Part shown: one piece after another, positions 45,822 through 53,181 of the stretch
How the letters are laid out: the number at the start of each line of letters is the position of its first letter
How positions within the stretch are numbered: position 1 is the first letter of the stretch
Source of the DNA: Paraburkholderia adhaesiva
GTDB taxonomy: Bacteria; Pseudomonadota; Gammaproteobacteria; Burkholderiales; Burkholderiaceae
Length of the DNA stretch: 64,000 bases
Assembly: GCF_021390575.1 (NCBI RefSeq)
Contig: NZ_JAJEJQ010000002.1
Location: forward strand, 930,001 to 994,000
Direction: 5' to 3'
Made by a program: the position numbers and the translations under genes
Notes under the pieces: model-generated
What the model saw: only the letters and a program-made list of their open reading frames with translations
Database searches by the model: none
Told to the model about the DNA's origin: nothing

Positions 45822-46558
45822 GCGACAAAACCGAAGCGCCAACTCCTCACCGGCTGCGACGCGCGCGCAAAGACGGCGATATTGCGAAGAGCGCGCATAT
45901 GACTGTTGCGGCGAGTGGCATTTTCTGGTGGCTTTTTCTGGTGACCGAAGCGCCGCACATATTTCAGGTCTGCGCTCACGTGGTGGATTCCGCGACGCGA
46001 ATCGATCAAGCGCTGCCGTTCGATGAGCGCTTCATGCAATTGGCGAGTGCGCTCACCGCGATGCTGCCGGTCGTGCTCGTAACGCTTGGTGTCAGCATGA
46101 TCGCGATCATCGTGCCCGAAGTGGCGCAAACCCGAGGTCTGATCGCATTCAAGCGTGCGGCGCCAGACATTAAACGCTTGAACCCGATGTCCGGATTGAA
46201 GAACCTGTTCGGGATCAAGACGTTGGTGGAGACTGCAATCACGCTGGCGCAGTTTTCAGTGTTGCTATTCATATTCGGCTATGCGTTCGAGGTTTGGTGT
46301 GCGCAGCTGCTGCCTTCGTTTGCGCTTTCGTTCGGTGGGCAACTGAGCGTCACTTGCCAGTCGCTTGCGCGTTTGCTGGGCATGATGGGAATTTCGCAAC
46401 TTGTGCCGGCAGTTGTTGATGTCAAGTTGCAGGATTTCCAGTGGCGCCGCCGTTTGAGAATGGACAAGAACGAAATCAAGCGCGAATACCGCGACGAAGA
46501 AGGCGATCCCTTTGTCAAAGGGCGTCGCCTGGCCATGCACAGGGAGCTGAGCCAATAA
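45818..46558 (+). CDS. sctU: T3SS switch protein SctU, lacking the autocleavage domain (truncated)
   Basis: 246 residues. The N-terminal membrane part is normal: SDKTEAPTPHRLRRARKDGDIAKS, four transmembrane helices, LKRLNPMSG-like IKRLNPMSGLKNLFGIKTLVE, and the linker MDKNEIKREYRDEEGDP. The protein then stops at KGRRLAMHRELSQ, just before the place where the NPTH autocleavage motif and the ~100-residue cytoplasmic domain should begin. A full SctU has about 350 residues. sctV starts two bases after the stop, so the missing domain is not encoded downstream, and no NPTH-containing fragment was seen elsewhere in the window. Either the gene has lost its 3' end or the C-terminal half is supplied from another locus. 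Confidence 0.9.
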   Translation: MSDKTEAPTPHRLRRARKDGDIAKSAHMTVAASGIFWWLFLVTEAPHIFQVCAHVVDSATRIDQALPFDERFMQLASALTAMLPVVLVTLGVSMIAIIVPEVAQTRGLIAFKRAAPDIKRLNPMSGLKNLFGIKTLVETAITLAQFSVLLFIFGYAFEVWCAQLLPSFALSFGGQLSVTCQSLARLLGMMGISQLVPAVVDVKLQDFQWRRRLRMDKNEIKREYRDEEGDPFVKGRRLAMHRELSQ

Positions 46559-46559
46559 G

Positions 46560-48635
46560 ATGTTCGACAAAAACCGATTGAACCGTATTGACTTACCTGG
46601 GCTGTTGACGCGTTACGCGGATCTTGGCGTGGGGGTGGGCCTGCTCTGCGTGCTGGTGCTGCTGATCGTACCTATACCGCCATTCATCCTCGATCTGTTC
46701 ATCAGTGTGAGCTTCACGACTAGCTTCGTGATGCTCGCGGCAACAATATACGCGGCGAAGCCGGCGGAGTTGTCGAGTTTTCCGTCGCTGCTCCTCGTGA
46801 CGACATTGCTGAGACTCTCCCTCGCAATTGCGTCGACGAAAATGATTCTGCTTGATGCGCACGCAGGACAGATCATCAGCGCGTTCGGTCAACTGGTGGT
46901 TGGGGGCAATGTCGCGGTTGGCATTGTGGTGTTTGTCGTATTGTCGGTGATCCAGTTCATCGTCGTGGCGAAAGGCGCTGACCGCGTCGCCGAGGTGTCG
47001 GCACGCTTTACACTCGACGGCATTCCCGGGCGCCAGATGAGCATCGACGCCGATCTGCGCAGCGGCCAGATTACGCCCACCGACGCCCGACGGTTGCGCG
47101 CCGAGCTGGAGCGCGAGACATACTTTTATGGATCGCTCGACGGCGCGATGAAATTCGTCAAGGGCGATAGCATTGCCGGACTCGTCGTCGCGCTTGTCAA
47201 TATTGTTGGCGGTCTTACCATTGGCATTGGACAACGCGGTATGTCGTTCGGCGATGCGCTGAACACGTACACGATCCTGACGGTTGGCGATGGCCTCGTA
47301 TCGCAGATTCCATCGCTGGTCGTATCGATATCCGCGGGTTTGCTGGTTACGCGCGTCTCGTCGAACAGTGGAAGCACGAATCTCGGCCGGGATATCTTTC
47401 AGCAGTTGTCGCTGCATCCGGCAGCACTGATGATGGCGGGTGTTGCTTGTCTTGCTCTCGCGGTCATTCCGGGTTTTCCTCACATCCAGTTCGTCCTTGC
47501 GGGGGGCGTGCAGATCGGCCTGGCAGTTGTGACGAGTCGCCAGCGCGCGGCGGCGACCAGGTTGGAGCGGCCACAAATGCCGGCGATGACGCGCGACGGC
47601 GGAACCTACGTACAACGCATTCTCGACGATGTCGAACTGGGCACGAGTTCGCCACTTCGTGCGCGTCTTGGCGTCAAAGCGTGTGATTCGCTGCATCCGG
47701 TCGAGCTTAACCGCCGCTTCGCGCTAATGCGCCGCGATTTGATGGTGCGGCTCGGTGTTCCGTTTCCGGGTGTCGGGCTCTTGCGCGATCCGAACCTCGA
47801 CGAAGATCGCTATATCTTCGATATCGACGACGTGTCGTTCTACGGGGGAACGCTGATTGCCGGACACGTGCTGGTGAGCGGTGACGCATCGCTGGTGACG
47901 ATGGACGGCGTGCCGGGTTATCACCCGCGGGCGGAGAAGTCGGTGTGGGTGACTGAGCAGGCTGCCACCGCAATCGACGACGCACGCATCATGAAATCGA
48001 GCACCGATGCAGCGCTCTGCGATCACCTGATAGACGTGTGTGAGCAGCATGCGTCGTCGTTCATCGGAACCCAGGAAACGCGCTTTCTCCTGGATCAGCT
48101 CAGCATCGAGTTCCGTGAACTCGTGAATCAGATTCAGCAGGTGATAACCACGGTGCAGCTTGGTTGCGTGCTGCGCAGTCTGCTCGACCAGCGAATTCCG
48201 ATTCGGAATCTGCGAGGCATTCTCGAAGCAATCCTTCGCATACCGGACGGGGGACGGTCGCTCGACCGGATGGTGCGGGAGGCACGCATTGCCCTCGGGC
48301 AACAAGTGGTGCGCCCCCTTGCCGATCTGAACAACTGGGTAATCAATGCAGCCGTGCTCGACCCGGCGTGGGAAGCCGTACTCGAAGCGCAGATTGAAGT
48401 CGGCCCCGATGGCGAACCGCAATGCGTGCTCGACGCCGATCAACTGGAAATCCTGCACGAAGCTTTTGCGACGCAAGGCGACACGGCGCGGCTCGTAGTG
48501 ACGACGGCTCTTCTGCGTCCTCATCTTGCGCGCATTCTCCGCACGCTCGGTATTCGTACCGATGTGCTCGCGATGGAGGAAATTCCGCTCGACACGTATC
48601 GCGTCCACGTGATCGCGACGCTCGAACCGGCTTAA
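46560..48635 (+). CDS. sctV: T3SS export gate protein SctV (HrcV/YscV)
   Basis: 691 residues. Seven to eight N-terminal transmembrane helices carry the FHIPEP-type signature RFTLDGIPGRQMSIDADL at about residues 149-166. The C-terminal cytoplasmic half builds the nonameric ring (LGVKACDSLHPVELNRRF; FIGTQETRFLLDQLSIEFRELVNQIQ; RIPIRNLRGILEAIL). Length is normal. It begins two bases after the truncated sctU. Confidence 0.96.
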   Translation: MFDKNRLNRIDLPGLLTRYADLGVGVGLLCVLVLLIVPIPPFILDLFISVSFTTSFVMLAATIYAAKPAELSSFPSLLLVTTLLRLSLAIASTKMILLDAHAGQIISAFGQLVVGGNVAVGIVVFVVLSVIQFIVVAKGADRVAEVSARFTLDGIPGRQMSIDADLRSGQITPTDARRLRAELERETYFYGSLDGAMKFVKGDSIAGLVVALVNIVGGLTIGIGQRGMSFGDALNTYTILTVGDGLVSQIPSLVVSISAGLLVTRVSSNSGSTNLGRDIFQQLSLHPAALMMAGVACLALAVIPGFPHIQFVLAGGVQIGLAVVTSRQRAAATRLERPQMPAMTRDGGTYVQRILDDVELGTSSPLRARLGVKACDSLHPVELNRRFALMRRDLMVRLGVPFPGVGLLRDPNLDEDRYIFDIDDVSFYGGTLIAGHVLVSGDASLVTMDGVPGYHPRAEKSVWVTEQAATAIDDARIMKSSTDAALCDHLIDVCEQHASSFIGTQETRFLLDQLSIEFRELVNQIQQVITTVQLGCVLRSLLDQRIPIRNLRGILEAILRIPDGGRSLDRMVREARIALGQQVVRPLADLNNWVINAAVLDPAWEAVLEAQIEVGPDGEPQCVLDADQLEILHEAFATQGDTARLVVTTALLRPHLARILRTLGIRTDVLAMEEIPLDTYRVHVIATLEPA

Positions 48636-48671
48636 TCCGTGCTACCAACGAACAGCAAAAGGAAAACGCTT

Positions 48672-49976
48672 GTGCCGCAAACGCCGCTACTCTCGACGAA
48701 GCCAGTGCTCAACGCAAGGATCATAGAAGCGCGGGGGGTAATCGTGCGTGTGGTTGGCGCCTCGTTGCGCGTCGGCGAAATGGTGCGGCTTACCCGGCCC
48801 GATAGCCAGGAGGCGCAGATCGGCGAGGTGGTCGGCTTCGCGCACGACGGGGCACTTGTCGTACCGCTCGACGGGCTCAAGGGATTGTCGAATATTACCC
48901 AGGTGGAAGGCTGCGGTCTCAACTGGCGTCGCTTCGAGTCTTCTTCGCTGCTCGGACGAGTGGTGGACGGACTTGGGCGTCCGCTTGATGGCGGCGCCGC
49001 TCCGACCACGGCAAACGCGCGGCAGCAGACGGATGCGCTGCCACTTGTCAATCCGCTCGACCGACCGGTGATTTCGACGCCATTCGCGACCGGTGTACGG
49101 GCCATCGATGGGCTCTTGTCCTGCGGCGTCGGCCAGCGCGTCGGCATCTTCGCGCCGGCGGGCGGCGGCAAGAGCACGTTGATAGGTATGATTGCAAACG
49201 GTGCAGTGGTCGACGCGATTGTGATCGCGCTGATCGGTGAGCGTGGCCGCGAAGTGGCCGAGTTCATTCACGATCATCTTGGCCCGCGACGCTCATCATC
49301 GGTCGTGATCACGTCGACGGCCGAGCGGCCGGCGGCTGAGCGCATCAAGGCTGCCGAGCTGGCGTGCAGTGTCGCGAGCGAACTGCGCGCCGAGGGAAAG
49401 CAGGTCCTGCTACTGTTCGATTCTCTGACTCGCTACGCGCGCGCGCTGCGCGAGGTTGGTCTGGCGGTGGGCGAGCCTCCGGTGCGCCGCGGATATCCAC
49501 CGCGAGTGTTCGCCGAGTTGCCGAGACTGACCGAAGCAGCGGGGCTGACGCGGCAGGGCTCGGTCACTGCGTTTTTTACGGTGCTGGCCGAAGACGAAGA
49601 AATGACGGACCCTATCGCGGAAGAGGCACGCTCGCTGCTCGACGGACATATTCAGCTTTCGGGACGGCTCGGTGCGGCGGGACACTATCCGGCCATTGAT
49701 GTGCTGAAGAGCAAGAGTCGCGTGATGACACGCGTAACGTCTCAGCAACATCGTGACGATGCAAATCGCGTGCGTGGATGGATGAGCCGGTATCAGGAAG
49801 TCGAGCTGTTGCTGCAGATGGGCGAATATCGGCGTGGCAACGATTCCGAAAGCGATCTCGCGATCGATCATCATAAATTGATTGAACGCTTCCTGCGCCA
49901 GCCTCAAGACCAATACTGCGACTGGGACAACACGATTTTATCGTTGCACGCGCTTTGCCGTGGGGCCGAAAAATGA
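48672..49976 (+). CDS. sctN: T3SS ATPase SctN (HrcN/YscN)
   Basis: 434 residues from the GTG at 48672, which has AAAAGG nine bases upstream; a GTG at 48639 lacks any such site. Walker A is APAGGGKST (about residues 161-169), Walker B is VLLLFDSLTRYARA, and the family motif PPRVFAELPRLTEAAG is present. The C-terminal region has DGHIQLSGRLGAAGHYPAIDVLKSKSRVM. It hydrolyses ATP to unfold or unload substrates at the base of the injectisome. ATGA overlap with sctO. Confidence 0.95.
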   Translation: MPQTPLLSTKPVLNARIIEARGVIVRVVGASLRVGEMVRLTRPDSQEAQIGEVVGFAHDGALVVPLDGLKGLSNITQVEGCGLNWRRFESSSLLGRVVDGLGRPLDGGAAPTTANARQQTDALPLVNPLDRPVISTPFATGVRAIDGLLSCGVGQRVGIFAPAGGGKSTLIGMIANGAVVDAIVIALIGERGREVAEFIHDHLGPRRSSSVVITSTAERPAAERIKAAELACSVASELRAEGKQVLLLFDSLTRYARALREVGLAVGEPPVRRGYPPRVFAELPRLTEAAGLTRQGSVTAFFTVLAEDEEMTDPIAEEARSLLDGHIQLSGRLGAAGHYPAIDVLKSKSRVMTRVTSQQHRDDANRVRGWMSRYQEVELLLQMGEYRRGNDSESDLAIDHHKLIERFLRQPQDQYCDWDNTILSLHALCRGAEK

Positions 49977-50398
49977 AAGAGGCGGAACAGACGCGCGCAT
50001 GGACGCTGCTCGCACGTGTGCGGCAGCTAAGAGTCGAGCGAGCGCGCCGCCTGTTGAACGAGGCACGCATTGGCGTTCAGCAAGCGGCAGCGGATATTGT
50101 GTCGCAAAGGAATGCCGTCGCGGAGCACGAGGTAAAGCGCCGCGCAATCCTGGATGCATGTTCCTGTGCCGAGAGGGGCGCGGCGTTGTGGCGCCTGGCG
50201 TTGCATCGGCACGACGCAGGAAAGTCCGCGCTGGTATCGGCGCTTGCCGTTGCATGCCGTGCCGAGGAGAACGCACAGAAACGGGTCGTTTCGGCGCTGC
50301 GCGATCTGCAAAGGGAGATGCGTGGACTGGACTATGCGCGGGAGCAGGTGCGCGGTCTCGTCGCTGCGCAGCAGGAAGATAGCGATCCCGACGATTGA
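49973..50398 (+). CDS. sctO: T3SS stalk protein SctO (HrpO/HrpB7/YscO-like)
   Basis: 141 residues, starting in the ATGA overlap with sctN. The whole protein is predicted coiled coil (TRAWTLLARVRQLRVERARRLLNEARIGVQQAAADI; EENAQKRVVSALRDLQREMRGLDYAREQVRGLV), as expected for the FliJ/YscO stalk that couples the ATPase to SctV. Sequence conservation in this family is low, so position and coiled-coil form carry the call. It is the last recognised T3SS core gene. Confidence 0.75.
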   Translation: MKEAEQTRAWTLLARVRQLRVERARRLLNEARIGVQQAAADIVSQRNAVAEHEVKRRAILDACSCAERGAALWRLALHRHDAGKSALVSALAVACRAEENAQKRVVSALRDLQREMRGLDYAREQVRGLVAAQQEDSDPDD

Positions 50399-50470
50399 TG
50401 ATCTAACGTCGATCGAAATCCGGAATTTTCATCCGGGCGAGACTTCGGTTATTTTGAACGGCGCACTCCC

Positions 50471-50493
50471 AGGTCGCCGTATTAGGGCGACCT
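50471..50493. repeat. Short hairpin between the T3SS operon and the DUF1521 gene
   Basis: aggtcgcc and ggcgacct pair perfectly around gtattag. No T-run follows on either strand. It lies between convergent genes and may be a weak bidirectional transcription end. Confidence 0.4.
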
Positions 50494-50505
50494 AGGCTGC
50501 TACGG

Positions 50506-51678
50506 TCAGGCCTTGCTGATGTCTGCCGCAGTCGGTGCTTTGCCCGTCAGCGGATCGATCCAGCCTGTGCCAGCGCTATTGGCGATGAGCGTATAGCCGT
50601 CTGCGGTCTGTTGATCGAGTTGGCGGCCGTTGCCGCTGCGTTCCACCGTAAGCGGATTGCCGTCCACCTGACTCAAACCATTAACCACATAGGCCTTGTT
50701 ACCTTGAGTGATCGTCACCTGGTCAGCATAACTGACTGAGCCCTGCGGCTGCGTTCCGACGGTGACCTTCGTGTTATCGGGCAAATCGAACGTTAGCGAG
50801 CCGTTGAACATGGTTGATGTGCCATTGGTATCCAGATGCGGATCGCCCCAGACTTTGGTCGTATTGCCGGTCTGATTGTTCGTCAGAAGGAGCGACGAAT
50901 CACTCTTCTGCAGAGCGATAGAGTAATCGCCGAGATTTATGCTCGATGCGTTGTTCTGGACTGCAGTATTGCTCCAACTACTATTTTGTCCAGTGCTGTT
51001 GCTTTTGTTGTTCAAGGACTGTGAATTGTTCCAGTTGCTTTGCTGACTGCTGGAGCAGCTCTTCTCGTTCTTGACCTGTGAATTGCTCCAGCTGCTTTGC
51101 TGACTGCTGGAGTAGCTCTTCTCGTTCTTGACCTGTGAATTGCTCCAGTTGCTTTGCTGACTGCTGGAGTAGCTCTTCTCGTTCTTGACCTGAGTATTGC
51201 TCCGGTTGCTTTGCTGGCCGTTGCAATAGCTCTTGTTGTCCTTGACCTGTGTATTGTTCCGGTTGCTTTGCTGGGCGCTGCAACGGCTCTTGTTGTCCTT
51301 GACCTGTGTGTTGCTCAGATTGCTTTGCTGACCGCTGCAACGGCTCTTGCTGTCCCTGGCCTGTGTATTGCTACAAACGCTATTTTGGCTGCTGAAATGA
51401 CTCTTGTTGTTGGTGCCGGTATTGGCGCTGTTCTGTTGAAAGGTGGACGTCCACATCGACGCCGACGCCGACGTATTGTTTGGTGACCGCGAGTACTGCT
51501 GAGAATAGCTCGCTCCGGAGAACTGCTGATTCCCCGCGCCATTTCCGCGAAATCCCGTCGCCGACGAATTCGAACTGTATGATTGTGTCGCGCTTCGATA
51601 CGATGCGCTACTCGTCGAAAATGAAGATTCAGTCTGGCTATACGATGCATAACTGCTGCGATCGATTGTGGCTTGCAT
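50506..51678 (-). CDS. Repeat-rich DUF1521/NopE-like protein, candidate self-cleaving T3SS effector
   Basis: 390 residues, with AAGGAC before the ATG. The N-terminal ~85 residues are Ser/Thr/Tyr/Asn-rich, a composition common in T3SS secretion signals. Residues about 86-236 are eight tandem units of 18-19 residues with consensus N(T/S)QVKNEKSYSSSQQSNWS, encoded by a 57-bp repeat. The C-terminal ~145 residues form a DUF1521 domain: GDYSIALQKSDSSLLLTNNQTG, then VWGDPHLDTNG with Asp279-Pro280. In the rhizobial effector NopE1 this domain undergoes metal-ion-induced autocleavage at GD|PHVD, and the motif here differs by one residue (PHLD). The gene converges on sctO. The effector role is inferred from domain and location. 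Confidence 0.72.
   Translation of the reverse strand: MQATIDRSSYASYSQTESSFSTSSASYRSATQSYSSNSSATGFRGNGAGNQQFSGASYSQQYSRSPNNTSASASMWTSTFQQNSANTGTNNKSHFSSQNSVCSNTQARDSKSRCSGQQSNLSNTQVKDNKSRCSAQQSNRNNTQVKDNKSYCNGQQSNRSNTQVKNEKSYSSSQQSNWSNSQVKNEKSYSSSQQSSWSNSQVKNEKSCSSSQQSNWNNSQSLNNKSNSTGQNSSWSNTAVQNNASSINLGDYSIALQKSDSSLLLTNNQTGNTTKVWGDPHLDTNGTSTMFNGSLTFDLPDNTKVTVGTQPQGSVSYADQVTITQGNKAYVVNGLSQVDGNPLTVERSGNGRQLDQQTADGYTLIANSAGTGWIDPLTGKAPTAADISKA
50971..51423 (-). repeat. 57-bp tandem repeat inside the DUF1521 gene
   Basis: About eight coding units of 57 bp (the first 54 bp). The three units nearest the middle are nearly identical, while outer ones diverge, suggesting expansion by slippage or unequal recombination in the centre. 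Copy number is likely to vary between strains. Confidence 0.85.
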
Positions 51679-52439
51679 TGAATGAGTCCTTGAATGGTTG
51701 ACTTGTCGATCCTGTTGGTTGGCTCGATCTATCCGGCAAAGTCAGGGTTGCCCCCGTTTTCGCCGGCAGAAAAAGTGTAAGGAATGGGTACGTCTCGCAT
51801 GCACTACAGGCGTATCGCAGCGATGACGGATATAAGAGTGGCTAAGCAAGTCATTAACGAAGCGTGGGCAGATATGACCTTTCCGCTCTGAGGTATCCCA
51901 CTGTAGAGTTAGCGGCAAGGCGGCAGCAGAAACCCTGTCATGGAGAAATCAAGGTTCGGCGAATCGTCGTTTTGGATCTCGGCGGATAGATGACTAGAAA
52001 AATTGACCTGTAAATCCCGATCTCCGTTGAGATGAGAGATCAGTTTCGATGCGCGCGAACACGCCATGGTCATACACGCGCATGGACAACAAAAAAAAGC
52101 GCACCCGATGTACGCCATACGCCACTTCTGATGCAGCAGCAGGACATTCGCGTACAACGGCGTCGATCTGGATGTTCGTCGACATAGTGCGCGTTGCGAT
52201 GCATGCGGCGCAACTCATTGCAGAACTGACCGTCGAGCATACTCTCGACGCGGTCAACGTTAGCGCATTTACGGTGGATGGTCCTGTACGCAGTTGCATA
52301 TGGCCTGAGTGCGAGAAGGCGTCGTCAGCATGGCCAAAGCGGCGCGGTAAACCAAGGGGATGAAGAAACGAAGTCGCCTTACGATGGTCATCGCTTCCGG
52401 ACGGCAATCATCAACTGGGCCGTTTACTGGTAATTTCGC
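51679..52439. other. Decayed DNA between the effector candidate and the IS3 remnant
   Basis: About 760 bases without an intact gene. Short minus-strand frames (for example 51994-52407) contain text such as STVNALTLTASRVCS that may be a frameshifted IS3 OrfB, but this could not be established by eye. Confidence 0.35.
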
Positions 52440-52622
52440 TTCAACCTGAACCTGCACGATGTCGGAATCTGCTGCTTTAGAGCGCCATCGCGGCGACGCG
52501 CGAGACAATCCGTTGGTGAAGAACGTCGCAGCCGATATGCCATGGTTACGGCATACGTCCGCGTCCTTCATGGGAGTTTCGACTTCCTTCAGCACGAGGA
52601 TAGTCTGCTCTTCAGGATGCAA
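52440..52622 (-). pseudogene. IS3-family transposase OrfA remnant
   Basis: The minus strand begins EEQTILVLKEVETPMKDADVCRNHGISAATFF, following the IS3 OrfA HTH pattern (EEQIIGVLKEAE.G....ADLCRKHGISEATFYNW). After FF the frame degenerates (TNGLSRASPRW). It is a broken copy near the right end of the adhesin/T3SS block. Confidence 0.75.
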
Positions 52623-52654
52623 ACTTCCCGGCTACGTTCTTCCTTCCGTTCAAG

Positions 52655-52855
52655 ATGGGGCGTTTTGATGAAATCGCCGTTGTTCAAAACAAGTCCGAGC
52701 TGAAAGAGCTGATTCAGGCCGCGAAGGACCGGGGTTACAACTTCCCGCTCAATCCGCTCAGGGACAGCGATGTAACGAGTGTGCGGCGGACGGACTTTAC
52801 AGACGCCCAGAAGAAGGTGTCAGGCGGTGGTGACCAGAAGGCGGCAGGGCAGTGA
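52655..52855 (+). CDS. 66-residue protein with weak Nif11-like character
   Basis: The product MGRFDEIAVVQNKSELKELI... continues IQAAKDRGYNFPLNPLRD and ends DAQKKVSGGGDQKAAGQ. The KSELKELIQAAKDRGYNF segment and a following Gly-Gly resemble the end of Nif11-type leader peptides, but the usual N-terminal part is missing and no peptide-modifying enzymes are nearby. The ATG has no strong ribosome-binding site. A good terminator follows 27 bases after the stop, which supports an expressed small gene. Function unknown. Confidence 0.4.
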   Translation: MGRFDEIAVVQNKSELKELIQAAKDRGYNFPLNPLRDSDVTSVRRTDFTDAQKKVSGGGDQKAAGQ

Positions 52856-52882
52856 TGGTCGGTAAGCAGTGAAACGGTCAAC

Positions 52883-52920
52883 GGCTGAGCCTCGTGCGGT
52901 ATCGGGCTCAGCCTTTTGTT
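52883..52920 (+). terminator. Rho-independent terminator upstream of the hut operon
   Basis: Stem ggctgagcc (52883-52891) and ggctcagcc (52905-52913), then ttttgtttt. It ends the small gene at 52655 and insulates the hut promoter from the island. Confidence 0.88.
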
Positions 52921-53059
52921 TTGCGCGGGCCTGGGCGATTGGCCGCCCGCAGTGTTGTCTAGTCAATGCGGGCGAGGCTTTGTCTGCCGGAAGTCCATCA
53001 ATTGCGGTAGTTCCCGCGATTTCTCCAGGGTAACTCCCTACCCTGAAATCACCAAAACG

Positions 53060-53075
53060 AGTTGTATATACAACT
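53060..53075. promoter_or_regulatory. HutC-type operator upstream of hutU
   Basis: agttgtatatacaact is a perfect 16-bp palindrome with the TGTATATACA core seen in HutC-regulated hut operators of other proteobacteria. It lies 107 bases before the hutU start codon. Binding of HutC here would repress the hut operon until urocanate accumulates. The palindrome is seen directly; the regulator assignment is from the family. Confidence 0.8.
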
Positions 53076-53181
53076 TAGCGGCGTTAGACTTGGCGCACAT
53101 TGCAGCTCGGTGCCGCCGTCCCTGAAGGGCGTGTGTTGGCGCTGACCCCGAACCCACACTTTCCCGACCAGCACGGACGCC

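Noticed and set aside
50471..50493. The hairpin after sctO as an intrinsic terminator
   Set aside because: The stem is good but no T-run follows on either strand, so it is listed only as a short inverted repeat.
50971..51423. The 57-bp repeats as a possible CRISPR array
   Set aside because: Units are directly adjacent, stay in one reading frame and have no unique spacers; no cas genes are present.
51994..52407. A minus-strand frame as an intact IS3 OrfB
   Set aside because: Only a few short stretches look transposase-like; the DDE residues could not be located, so only the OrfA remnant is claimed.
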